From NCBI GenBank assembly GCA_019915135.1, contig JAHLMK010000008.1, positions 620,001-684,000 of the forward strand: a DNA stretch of 64,000 nt, written 5' to 3'. This document shows, in pieces, positions 24,287 to 35,302 of this stretch (position 1 is the stretch's first letter; each line of letters opens with the position of its first letter). The DNA comes from Strobilurus pachycystidiatus (lineage: Eukaryota; Basidiomycota; Agaricomycetes; Agaricales; Physalacriaceae). The notes under the pieces were generated by a model, which searched no databases, was not told the DNA's origin, and worked only from the letters and a program-made list of their open reading frames with translations. Position numbers and translations under genes: made by a program.

Positions 24287-27007
24287 ATGAATCGGCACCA
24301 CCCCTACGGGGACAACCCCATGCGCCGCGGTGGCTCGCCCCAGGGCCCCGGCCCGGACAGATCTCATCGTGGAGGATATCGTGGAGGAGGCAGAGGCCGC
24401 GGTCGCGGTGCAGGCGGGTACAACAACCCCAGCAACAACGGCTACGACGGTGGCAACATGAATGGAAGCTACAACCCTTATGACCAGGGCTCGGACATGG
24501 CCTACGGCGGCTATGGCAATATGCCGCCGCCGCCGCCGCAAGACCCATATTTTCAGAGTTATGGTGGACCAGGCTCGTCGTCGGCGCCTTCTTATCCCCC
24601 CATGAACGCAAACGGATATCCCCCGAATCAGGGCTACCAGAAATACGAAGGTACGCTGGCATCTAAGATTTGAAACGCTCATAAGGCGGCTTTTTTGTTG
24701 AATCGTCCTGCCCGTTTTCCGTCAGTCTTGAACATAATTAAAGGCACACTTTTTTGGGCTCTTATCATCCACGTGGTCCATCTAAGGGCGATCAAGTCAA
24801 TCGGCTGGGAACCTTGAGCGCTGAGTTTGCTGCACCATTCAGCGTCTAATGAGATTTCCTGCACCTGAAATCTAAGCGCTCGGAGGTTAATCGTCTGTGT
24901 CCGCGTGGCCCTGTTCATCGGCTACGTCCTGCCTATTTGCCTCATCTTCTGTCTTCTATGAATGTGCATCTCACTACTCTCGTCTATCGTTGTTAGAAAA
25001 CTCGGGACCGTACAATGGCGATGGTGGTTATGGCCGCGATGGTGGAAAACGGCCACCGCCGCCACAACGCAAGGAGAGAGAGGATAAAGTTCACGACTCA
25101 ATCATCGAAGAGAGAATCCAGCGCGAACGTCCTTGCCGGACCCTTTTCATCCGTAACATTAAGGCAAGCTTTTCAATCAAGCAATGCTTATGAACTACCC
25201 GGCTCATCTCGAACGATAGTATGAAACAAACAGTGACGACGTCCGTCGTTCATTTGAGGAACATGGCGCCATAAAGACATTCTTTGACCTTATCTCAACG
25301 CGAGGGATGGTCTTTGTGACCTATGTATGTCGAAACTGCTGCCTTGTGTGAAGCATCTCTCACCAAGATCCAGTTTGATTTACGCGACGCCGAACGAGCT
25401 CGAGAACGATTGCAAGACACTGAAATCAGCGGTCGCCCTGTAAGCCTGGTCCGACGTCGCATCGTTCATGAAATCTCTAAAACAGTCAATATCTAGATTG
25501 ATGTGCATTATTCACTTCCTCGAGATGATTCGAAGGATGCCAAAAATATTGTACGACTTCCTTTGCGGGTTCACCTTGCGGATAAGCTTATGATGGCCCA
25601 TCAGGAAATGCAAGGAAACCTTCAAGTCACGTTGCGGAGTTCACCATCTGGACAACCTATCGATGACAATGAAGTCCGACGCAAGTTCCAACAATTCGGG
25701 GATGTCAAGAGTGTGCGGCCTGTTGGAAGTCGAATAGAGTGAGACCTGCTTCTTAATCTTTGCACCCCGTTTCATTACTTACTCCGCGGCCAGTTCACGT
25801 TTTGTTGAATTTTACGATACAAGGGCATGTGAAGATCCTTCACGTACGTTGATTGGTTCACTGACATCTCCCGCCAGGCGTCTTTCGTAGCTCACGACGC
25901 TCTGCGTCACCAAGGACTGCAAGATGGTGTCATGGATATCGTCTTCGCTTGGGACACAACAAATGACGGACCCAATAGCGGTCAGCGGTGAGGCTTCCTT
26001 TTCATATCCCATGAAGCCATATATTAATGATCCAAAGGGAACACGAGGGCAATCGTGGTGGAGGTCGGGGTCGTGGACGCGGTGGACGCGGACGGGGAGG
26101 ATTCAACCGAGACCGGGATGACTATGATGACCGCCGCGACAGAGACCGTGGACGTCCTCAACACGATGATGGCTACGGCGATCGCGGAAATCGACGTGGA
26201 GGTGGCGGCGGCGGCGGCGGATACGGTGACCGCTATAACGATAACAGAGATCGCGGATACGAGAGCGGACCACCAAGCTACGGAGGTGGAGAGCCCTCTG
26301 GTTACGGCCCTCCCGGAGGTGGTGCAAGAGGACCACCGACAGGGTATGGCGGCCCACCACCACAGTTTGGACAACCGCCACCACCGATGCCGCTTCAGCA
26401 GCAGCCTCCGCATACGCTTCCGCCAACTGGAGCAGATGACCGCATGGAAAAAGCCAGAAAGGTCCAACAGGTAATGACTTCCACGCCTATTTGCATCCGC
26501 CGTCCGCTGACTGTGTCACACAGTTACTAGCAGCTCTCAAACAACCAGCAGCACCACCTGCAGTGCCTTCGGCAACACCAACACCTGCACCACCACCGGG
26601 GAATTATTACGGTGGACCACCCATACCGCCACCTCAAGGGATGCCACCTCCCGGCGCTCTGCTCCCTCAGCCTGGTATGGCACCACCACCACCTGGAATG
26701 TCACCTTACCCCGCTGCGTATCCTGGTGTGCCGCCTCCCTCAGCATCAGCACCACAGCCTGCCTTTCCTCCGGGGATCATGGCTATCATGCAGAACGCGC
26801 AGGGAGGTGCGCCACCCGCTCCCGGATTCCCCAGTGCACCGCCTGGTGCTGTGAACACACCGCCTCCTGCTAATGCAACGGCAGGGCTGAATCAGCTCAT
26901 GGCGTTTTTGGTGAGTTTCTTCGTTCTTGGCTCGATGTAATCTGACTCGACGCCAACAACAGCAGCAGCAACAACAACAACAGCAAGCCGCTGCCGCGAA
27001 ACGATGA
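24287..27007 (+). CDS. RNA-binding protein with two RRMs, RGG box and poly-Q tail (Mei2-like N-terminal RRMs)
   Basis: Eleven exons (24287-24650, 24997-25163, 25220-25324, 25374-25439, 25497-25550, 25605-25738, 25794-25843, 25891-25987, 26038-26470, 26524-26910, 26963-27007) give about 633 residues. A Gly/Arg-rich start (GGYRGGGRGRGRG) is followed by RRM1 (CRTLFIRNIK as RNP2, GMVFVTYFDLRDAERAR as RNP1) and RRM2 (NLQVTLRSSPSGQPIDDNEV, RFVEFYDTRACE). The next exon encodes an RGG/Asp-Arg box, then a Pro-rich region, and the protein ends in poly-Gln and AAAKR. The RRM pair resembles those of Mei2-like proteins, but no third Mei2 RRM is present. Intron 1 is long (346 bp). Intron 2 is GC-AG (GCAAGC). 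Intron 5 is 54 bp, a multiple of three without a stop, and could be retained. An mRNA-binding role is secure; the specific process is not. Confidence 0.83.
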
Positions 27008-27298
27008 AAACTCGTATCATCTCTGGAGCTTTTCGCATGGATGTGTCTTGCTTTCTTCTGCGTAAATTAATATTTGCTCCTTGTTCTTATCTGTGGCGTG
27101 TTTATATACAATTTTAACGCTTTCTGCTAGCTGTGACGGACTCATCCTCGATTACTCTCTCACACCTCTCGTATGCTGCAGCCTCTAGCGGGTGTCGAAG
27201 TAGGGTCAGCGAACACGTTGATCCGTTAGCGCCAGCGCGCGTCACAGGAACGTCACCACCTTTCTTTACCACAACCATCATCCTCAAAGAAATCTGCA

Positions 27299-27842
27299 AT
27301 GACTGCCCAGGACCCAATCTCGGGTGGATGCTTGTGTGGCGCGATTCGTTACACCATCAAATTTCCTCAAGGCGCTGAGTACCCACCCCAGGTATTGTAC
27401 TTGATATTATGACACAAATCGCCTTCCAGATAATGACCTCATTTTTTCTGGCGACTTCTAGCCCCATTGCTGTCAATGCACCCAGTGCCGCAAGCAATCT
27501 GGCGCGCTGATAATGCACTTCATCACCGTCCCATCGTCGAACATCACCTGGAGCGGCTCCGCACCCTCTGAGTACTCTGCCACGCCAGACGTTATGCGAA
27601 AGTTCTGCGGCACCTGCGGGACTTCATTTTCATGGCAGAGCGAAAACGATCGGGGGATGATTGAGATCATGACGGGCACCATGGACCAGGAGGTGCTTAT
27701 GAGCGCCAGAGGGAAGGAGCTGGCGACGCCACTTTATCAAGGATGGTGCTGCAGGTTTATTCGTGGCGTGACCGATGTTATCAAGGATGGAAAGCGCTGG
27801 GAGAAGGGGACCGATAGCAAATTGATTGATGAGGTCAACTAG
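27299..27842 (+). CDS. GFA/CENP-V-family protein (Mss4-like zinc fold)
   Basis: Two exons, 27299-27391 and 27462-27842, give 157 residues. The family (glutathione-dependent formaldehyde-activating enzyme, CENP-V/GFA) binds zinc through spaced cysteines. They are all here: GGCLCGAIRY, HCCQCTQCRKQSG and FCGTCGTSF. The C-terminal DVIKDGKRWEKG is also typical. Most fungal paralogues have unknown substrates, and the annotated formaldehyde activity is doubtful for the family as a whole. A second, transposon-broken copy lies 8-10 kb downstream on the opposite strand, which helps to define the intact protein's C-terminus. The intron position between PPQ and PHCC is the same in both copies. Confidence 0.88.
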
Positions 27843-28262
27843 ATATCCCTCAATGTCAGTACCGAGAAAGGTTTCTCCAGGATTTGTATTTCGTAGCTCG
27901 TTAGCTCTATTCATAATCTTTCCTTCTGAAACCCAGATTCGTGGCTAATTCTCGGTTGGCTACATAGCGCATGTCCGATGCTGTAATAGTGTAAAGGCTT
28001 CACCGTGCTTGGACTCGGCGTGACATTGAACGGCAAATGCGAGCTTCACGAGGTGTCCGACGAACCGTGGTTCAGCAACGCAAGCTCGCGAACTGTGACA
28101 CTTTTGCCGAGACTCAATCAAATCACGTCACACGACAACTGTCTTTTGACTTCGATCTACTTTGACTCAGACCTTCTCCTTGACTCAATCTGGACTCATA
28201 TTGACTCTCTCTGAGTTCAATAAGCATATATGTAGAAGGGTCGCTTCAACAATCACCTATCC
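27843..28262. other. Intergenic with repeated TTGACTC motifs
   Basis: Between 28145 and 28215 the heptamer TTGACTC occurs three times, and related GACTC units fill the gaps. It lies just upstream of the F-box gene and could be a promoter element cluster or a simple degenerate repeat. No gene is seen. Confidence 0.45.
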
Positions 28263-29539
28263 ATGGCCTCTTCAGTCTTTGGCACACTTCCCAACGAACT
28301 CGTCACTCTATGTCTGCGGGAGCTCATCTTGGAGGAATCCGATTCCCAGTGGTCCTTCGATCCACCTAGTGCCAGCGATCCGACGCATGGTGCACGAACG
28401 AACCCCGTCACGTATGCCCTCACCCACGTCTGCTCCCAGTGGCGGGAGATAATCCACACACTTCCCGTAGCGTGGGCAGACATCAGAATATTTCACTTCC
28501 GCCCCTCACAACGCGCTATAACCCTTGCTGCTCTCGACCGCACCGGGGATCTTCCGCTGAGAATATGGATCGAGTACCCATGCGAGCTTCTATCATCCTC
28601 GAAGTGCTCTACTTTCGTGCCCATCCTGCTGGAGTTGATGAACTCTGCAGTCATTTCCCGATGGCAGTACTGCCGTATCATTGCAGGAAGGGCTGTATTT
28701 GACGTGATATCCTCCCACATTGGGGAGCGACACGCCCACGCGGTGGAGGCGCTTAGCTCGTTCAGACTTGCTCGCGGTCGCAGAGCCGCCGTGATAGTCC
28801 GTCCATCATAAAGCTGTCCGTATCATCACCAAGTCTTTGCTTCATTCACATCGACGGTGTAAGCATGCCGAATTGCCCTCCCGAAATGTTTCGAGACTCG
28901 CTTGTGCACGCAAGAATTGGGTCTGGGGGCAGTGGCGTATTTTGTAGCCATGTTCCAGACGGTGTCCTACCGTCTCGGCTGCGAAGTATCCACTTGGAGG
29001 ACTACACTTTCGATTCTGCGAGTAGAGCCTACTACCTCCATTCTTTGACTTCAATCAGTCTAAAGGTATCTCAAGGCGGTTTGCTCATGGAACTTATCAC
29101 CTTACCGCTCGTGGATATCGCAGTGGAGTCGGAAGAGATGAGCCACTTGGACTGGTCATCATTCTTTTCCTTGCCAGGCCAAACCCCACATTTACCATCC
29201 GCCAAAAGTCTCTCCTTGACGTTCGGCAGAACTGCCTGTGCGTTCGACCGACGCTTCATCGAGGCGTTTTACGATCTCGAGAAGTTGACCGTTAACGGAC
29301 CCGTTCTTGTCCAGCTACTCAAATGTGAGCCGGATGACTTCCCCAATCTACATACCCTATGTTTGAAGGCTGTTGACTGGCGGGAATTTCGGAAAATATC
29401 CGACTGGCTCTATGATCGTAGCCAAGCAGGCCATCCTCTGAGGACGATGGAGGTGGATTCTGGCGCTCTGGCTTCTATGGACCCAACCTCGCGCGTCTGG
29501 CTACAGAAGAACATGGCTAACTTCCGATGTGTGGGGTAA
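28263..29539 (+). CDS. F-box protein, mushroom type
   Basis: F-box proteins recruit substrates to SCF ubiquitin ligases. The N-terminus FGTLPNELVTLCLRELI is F-box-like, followed by VCSQWREIIHTLPVAWADI, the usual second block in Agaricomycete families, and irregular leucine-rich sequence (SLTSISLKVS, LHTLCLKAVDW). The first frame ends in a stop near 28808, while the rest continues in another frame. A 53-bp GT-AG intron at 28704-28756 joins both in phase and gives about 407 residues. Reading straight through instead would need a frameshift, because the skipped segment (ISSHIGERHAHAVEALSS) also looks protein-like. So the gene is either spliced and intact or newly broken. Substrates are unknown. 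Confidence 0.62.
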
Positions 29540-30352
29540 GCGAACTCAGTCTCCTCAAATGAGTAGTCTTCCCTCCTGTAAAATAGATGATGGTGCCAGG
29601 GAGCCTACCTAGTACTGTAGCCGCGAATTCACCTCGATATAGATGTGCGGTGAGAGCTTTCCTGTGTAGTATCCGATGTCAACATTGGGTTGCGTCGAAA
29701 GCTTAAGATCAGAGAATTCAACGAGGATTTTTGATATTCATCCGAAAGGTGACAGGTCGCCTCTTACAGTTGCGGCTGAGTTGTCTATGATTCCAATCTC
29801 ATCCGTCACTGCATCCGACGCACCGGACCAAGGCCATAAGTCAGACAGCATTCGAAGTTCTTCATGGGAAGATTTCCGACAATACGACGGCAGGGCTGAG
29901 GCTTGAATGGTGTACGGGGAGCCGTGGCCTGGGTACATAGAGTGACCAACCTATCGTCGGCCACTATTTATTATGTGGCCTTTCTGCAGCGCTAAACCGA
30001 GAGAGGTCATTGGACGTCGGCTAACGCCACCAGATGACTGCAGTAGCTAAGCGGGGAAAAGTGATCAGATGTGGGGTACAGTTTGAAGTTGAAATTCAGT
30101 GTAGACATCTCCGGTCCGAAGCATAACCGGCGTAACTCAAATACAGTCATTCAAACAACGTACTTTGCTTGTTTCCTTTCCACTTTGTAGACCTCTGCGC
30201 TCAGTCCTCGCCTCCCTTCCCATGCTGGCGCGTCTCACCATAGGAGCACACGAGGCTCTACACTCGTCGAGGAGCGAAGACAGTGATCAGCAGTTGGTGA
30301 GCAATGCCGCCACTATATCTCCAGCGGAAAATATGAACCTCAAAAACAGACA
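29540..30352. other. Intergenic, about 0.8 kb
   Basis: No defended gene. A frame from 30165 that reads into the next entry contains RSVLASLPMLARLTIGA, which could be a 5' exon or an LRR remnant of another F-box gene, but its phase does not fit the next exon through the obvious splice sites. Confidence 0.4.
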
Positions 30353-30811
30353 GTGGACATCGACTTACTACTGCAGAACATCGCATTCCAAATTCCAGAT
30401 GCCTGGCGACGTGCCGCACTACTATATGGCAACTCTCTCTATCCCGCCTGCAGAAATTTCCGCACCAGACTCTCAGACGATGTAAAATGCATGGAACAGC
30501 TTTTCTCGGATCTCGAGGAAGTAGCAGCGCAAATGGAAGACGACGAACTGGACATCCTATCAGTGCGTTTCTTTGCTCGTCGCAGTGCGCCACATGCCTC
30601 ATCGACTTCTAGACTAGCGACGACGAGACGGAACCAAAACATATCCCCTACTCCGCCGATACCCATGAAAGAGCCCTTGTTCCTTCGCCGTCACGAAGAC
30701 GACGGTCAACGTCGGTAAGTCACAGAGCTCACGACCTTAGACCGTTGATGCTCATTGTATTGTAGCCTTCACATCCACACTCCCACACTTTCACCATCCC
30801 CAAAATCATAA
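30353..30811 (+). CDS. Hypothetical protein, partial model
   Basis: A frame entered by a good acceptor at 30353 encodes DIDLLLQNIAFQIPDAWRRA and an acidic stretch EEVAAQMEDDELDIL. A donor GTAAGT at 30716 and an acceptor at 30765 lead to a short last exon ending in LSPSPKS and a stop at 30811. The family is not recognised and the 5' exon is not located, so only the body is given. The acidic, helix-like middle and normal splice signals argue for a real gene. Confidence 0.35.
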
Positions 30812-31578
30812 TAACGACATGTACGGCACAGCGTCCCGAGATGTCCTCTCATGTCCCGTTGCAGGACAGCGCCTACAATCAACGCCTCACCGTCCCAAGC
30901 TACCCTTCTGTTAATCATTCATTTCCTCCCATGCGCCGCATGGCCTCTTCAATACCCTCGATTCAGAATTGGGCATGGCGAGAGGGGCATTGGCAGGCGA
31001 TATTACCAGGCCTGGACGAGCAGTCGAGGAAAGGGATGTTTTCGCGCCCAGCAAACGTTCGACGACGAGCCGCACGGTCATGTCGCTCGAGTCCTGCCTC
31101 CATGTCGCGTAACTGTCGGTGACATTGGAGGTTTTCGTCTTATGACTGCCTTTATGTTTTATCCATGGTTCAACACGTTTGCAGCACAATGCACGCTCAA
31201 ACACATGAATACTGTAGACCGCCGGTGATTGTGTTCGGCTGCCAGTGATCATCTCTCACAATCTACTTATTGAAGTTATGACTCGGAACGCGTGTCGGAC
31301 ATTTCCGGTGTACATTTGGAAGCAGCTCACCTACTTGAGTATGATATAGTACATGTACTTGATACATGACTTCCAAGGCGTTCTGGCGGCGATCAATGTT
31401 TTTGCCGCTTGAAGAGCATCTTGAATCATCATCATTGAATGTATAGAGACCGATGCGGCAAGGTGCGGCCCAGTCTGACGGCATTGATCTTTCCCTGTCT
31501 GCTGCCGTCATGAGGCGATGCAGAAGCAAGCGTTGCATGGTCGACCTTCTCTGTTCTCACCACTGAGGGTAGCCCACC
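30812..31578. other. Intergenic, about 0.8 kb
   Basis: No supported gene. A 93-codon frame at 30841 has no recognised motif and overlaps the end of the preceding model. Confidence 0.45.
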
Positions 31579-33959
31579 ATGGAGGCGACCATGTCCTCAA
31601 ACAACACAGGTAACCGTCTGAAACCCCACCATTGACTCCTCACAAACTCTGTCTGCAGATCACATGAAGTCACCTCGGTACGAGGATCCCTCTGCGAAGA
31701 TCTGGAATATATACTTGTCGGAAGCCGAAAAGGTCGATAACGCCTTGTCGCACAACTGGAAGAGCGACATGGATGCTATTCTAATATTCGTGGGTGGCAA
31801 TGCATGTCCATCATCCATCCACATTCAAGCTGGGACATAGGCTGGCTTGTTCTCCGCAATCGTGACCGCGTTCCTTATCGAGAGCTACCAAAATCTCATC
31901 CCGGACTCGAGCGACAAAACAGTGGCACTTCTTTCCCAAATCTCCGACCAACTCACCGCAATTTCGAGTGGGGTGCCCGTTACCGAACCCACCTCATCGC
32001 CGTTCGTGGTACCCCTCGCCGCTTTGACGTGCAATATCTTGTGGTACCTCAGCTTGTCGTTCAGTTTACTCTGTGCACTTTTTGCCACACTTGTCCAGCA
32101 ATGGACTCGTCACTACGTGCAGGCCACCGAAAGCAACGCAACGCCACAAATACGCGCTAGGATATCCGCGTTTCGCTTTCAGGGACTCAATCGTTTCAAG
32201 ATGAAGGCTATGGTGGAGATTATCCCGTTCCTTCTTCATCTATCTCTGCTCTTCTTCTTCGCCGGCCTCTTCGCTTTCCTACTTTCGATCAACATAATTG
32301 TGGCGTATCTCATGCTTGCAGTTCTTGCTTGCTGCACAGTATCATATACATTGACGACATTTCTCCCTGTACTCTGCCACGACTGTCCATACCGCACTCC
32401 ACTATCCCCATTTACCTGGCAGATCCTTCGAACCCTCCATCTCCTCCATTACCGAGACGCCACTGGCAAAACTCAGACTGTCAGCCACGACATGGATATG
32501 AAGGAGACACGCGACGCCTCAGCGATCGAGATATCACCCGAGCGAGACGAGCGGGATTTCACAGCGATGTGCTGGGCTCTTGAGTCACTTCAGGGCGATA
32601 ACGAGCTCGAGTCCTTCGTGGAGGTGATACCCAAGGTCGTCTCCTGCACAGACTACAGTGCTAAGCTGCTGCTCTATCGCCTCATGGAGCACCAATCCGT
32701 GACAGTGCGGCTGGGCGATCGCATCCCACGTTTGCTTATGACTTGCACGGACAAGCAGCTCAAGGTCGAGCAGGGCATAGCACAAAAACGCGCCACTACA
32801 TGCCTGAGCGCCATCTGGTCTCTGACAATGATGTCGCTGTCCGGCTCAAAGCTGCCGTCCGCAAACATCGTTTATACGTCGCGACAGAGCCTGCGTTTCG
32901 ATGAGCAGACATTGAGGTATATCGACATGGTCGAACGAGGGGTGGAAGGGATCTCCCAATTCTCGAGTCAGTTGGTTCTTTTTCAGGTCAAAGTCTTCTA
33001 AGCTCAAAGACACCTTTCCAGTCTCGGCCAGTGTTGTCGTCGCGAGAACCTTGCTTGATATGCATCTCAACCAGATCCTCAAGCTTGAGATGGAGCTCAG
33101 CAACTACATCCGAACTCGCAGGTGGGCCGAGGAACGGATGTCCTCTTGTCGGTTGGATGAGCCTCGCATGGCCCATATTCACTCCAATCTCATCTTCAAA
33201 CGAATCAGAACTCGACTATCAGATTTGGAGGACCAGCTCAGCATCCAGCCTAATGCGACCACAACCACCAGCTATCTGTTCATGGAGGCTATTCGAGAGC
33301 ATCTCGAAGATTTGATGAATACCGCGGCTGGAAGTGATGACATCCGGCTCATAGAGGTTGTGGTGTACGAGATGACGGATCACATTCGAGTGTTCCGAGC
33401 ACATCTTCACCAGGCTGGCTTCCAGCTCACGACAGAGTACATTGCCCGAATTGCGCACAGCAGTCGCGAACTGCCCTACGAAGCCTCGAACACCCTTCGT
33501 CGCCTCTTCCTACAGGTCAATCCAGATCGTGAAGCTCCTTTTCACGTCGCCTCCCAGACTTTGTTCGTGTCTGTACTTGACGAAGCTCTGGGCGTGGAAT
33601 CCAAACTCCAGGAAAGTATTACCAACATCCTCCTTGGCATTCTGGTCCGTGGCTGCATCACCGACACAACATGCGCTGTGAAGGCCAAGGGCATCGTTCA
33701 TCGTTACGTCCAGATCTCTCAGTTTGATGCTGCGAACGAAGCCGCTTGGCTCAAGGCAGTTCAGGCCTTAGAGGCGGTCAGTGGAACGGATCTGCATCGC
33801 TCAGTGGTAGCAGCTTCTTTGGGTGGTTCGCCCTCGACGTTGGACATATTTCGCTTCCATATGTACACCAACTTGAAGCTGGATACGTCGCCAAAGTCAA
33901 GCATCGGGCCATCTTCCCGTTTGTTCTTGCATGATGGGGTGGCGCCTCGCGCTGTGTAG
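31579..33959 (+). CDS. DUF6535 multi-pass membrane protein
   Basis: Exons 31579-31609, 31659-31789, 31841-32966 and 33022-33959 give 741 residues. The start WNIYLSEAEKVDNALSHNWK and the following AGLFSAIVTAFLIESYQNL are the hallmark of the DUF6535 domain, a large family confined mainly to Agaricomycetes. Predicted membrane segments lie at about residues 54-75, 110-135, 178-200 and 205-230. The soluble C-terminal half (about 500 residues) is helical and has no named domain. The function of the family is unknown. The third intron was placed at 32967-33021 because only that donor keeps the frame. These genes are often multicopy and fast-evolving; only one is in the window. Confidence 0.88.
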
Positions 33960-34148
33960 GTTGACCTGTATATCATTATGGACTACAATATGTGGTAAAC
34001 CAGGACTAGTACTATAAGCCTTTCACCCATAGAGTGACTCCCTGCGACCTTTCTAACCTAACCGAGCAGCCCAATGCGACTTCTCGGCAACAGTCGTTAC
34101 TTTGCACAACGGATAAGTCTTGAAGGACAAAAGCAAACATTGTAACAA

Positions 34149-34220
34149 GACCCCTTAGCTCAGCGGTAGAGTGTGTGATTCCAGTCCACAAGGCCATCCG
34201 TTCAAATCGGGTAGGGGTCA
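34149..34220 (+). tRNA. tRNA-Trp(CCA)
   Basis: A full cloverleaf folds: acceptor GACCCCT/AGGGGTC with discriminator A, D stem GCTC/GAGT, anticodon arm TGTGA-TTCCAGT-CCACA with anticodon CCA at 34181-34183, and T arm ATCCG-TTCAAAT-CGGGT. The A box (TAGCTCAGCGG) and B box (GTTCAAATC) are present. There is no intron. The last base pair of the anticodon stem is an A-C mismatch, so the gene may be slightly degenerate. Confidence 0.87.
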
Positions 34221-34226
34221 TTTTTT
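34221..34226 (+). terminator. RNA polymerase III terminator
   Basis: Six T residues immediately follow the tRNA-Trp 3' end, the standard pol III stop signal. Confidence 0.8.
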
Positions 34227-34276
34227 AATAATCTTTTTTACACTGTTTAGCTGTACAGTAGGTCCTGACTCCTGAG

Positions 34277-34594
34277 TAGGGTGGCGCAATAAACCTCGGC
34301 CGTCGGTTTAAAACCGTTACTTACCGATCTCCATTTTGGCCTAGGTTTCGATACCGTTACTAACGGTTTTGATACTAGCACGTGATGCGCTCACATGAGG
34401 GGCGCGCCGCCCTCCCGCCCCATCCCCGCCCTCTTGTCGCCGGTCTCAGGCTTGCCCAGCAGCGCCGCAGGCGTCACGTGCTGGTATCAAAACTACCTAA
34501 CCTACTCGTCAACCTTTCAATACCGTATCGATACCGTTAATAACCGCAGTAAACCCGAGGTGTATCAAAACCTAGGGTTTACTGCGCCACCCTA
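34277..34594. mobile_element. 318-bp hAT-like MITE
   Basis: The ends form terminal inverted repeats: TAGGGTGGCGCAATAAACC on the left and the inverse of TAGGGTGGCGCAGTAAACC on the right (18 of 19 match). The element is flanked by an exact 8-bp direct repeat CTCCTGAG at 34269-34276 and 34595-34602, the target-site length of the hAT superfamily. Inside are further inverted segments (CACGTG on both sides, TATCAAAAC against GTTTTGATA), so the whole element can fold back on itself. It encodes no protein and would rely on a transposase from elsewhere. Confidence 0.85.
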
Positions 34595-34602
34595 CTCCTG
34601 AG

Positions 34603-35126
34603 ACTTGAGTCCCGAGTCCTGACTCCTAGACTAAATAGTAAAGCCTAAGGACCTAGAGGCTAGGATCATATAAAAATATGACCCTCTTTGATTCCTGCTT
34701 AAGAAACCATCAGTCTTGTTCTTTGACCCAAAGGCGGCGCAAACATGTGTGTCCTTGATCGTCAAGATATCCTCTTCAGTCCCAGTTCAACTTTTTGCAA
34801 CGCGCGACATGTCACATCCCGTGCCCATCTTGCAGCCCGTTTATCCAGCCTGTTTGTCGTGAGATCCCGGGAATCCTAATCCCTGTTCATCGGTGACATC
34901 GAGTGCGACACCCATACTGGCCGGGAAGATGATTGCAGCAAGGCGCTCGGATCACTGAGATCGGTGGCAGTTTCGCGCTTGCCTGAAATTCCCTACCTAG
35001 ATAGCAGCTTGTATCGCCCACGTACTTAGACCGACCTCTGGCTGGTACATCTGTTTTCCTCCTCCTTCAATAACGGGCACTTCTCCCATGAAAATGGTAT
35101 TCTTCATACTTACCACAAGAGACGTT
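34603..35126. other. Intergenic between MITE and broken GFA gene
   Basis: No coding sequence. Just right of the MITE the sequence is rich in short GAGTCC/GACTCC repeats similar to its target site. Confidence 0.4.
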
Positions 35127-35254
35127 CAACTCAGCAAAGGACCATCTCCTCCTCGTTCCCACTTTGTGCCGGCCTTTATCATATCCGTAGCACCTGCAAT
35201 GAACTTGCAACACCATGCCTAATTGATCACCGTTGCCAGCTCTTTCCCTCTCGG

Positions 35255-35302
35255 TAGGGTAAGCCGGATGGTCGAGGTTGAATTTTGAAAACTGACCGAT
35301 CG
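35255..35302 (+). repeat. Left terminal inverted repeat of the 1.5-kb element
   Basis: Begins TAGGGTAAGCCGG; the inverse of 36718-36765 with about two mismatches over 48 bp. Confidence 0.85.
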
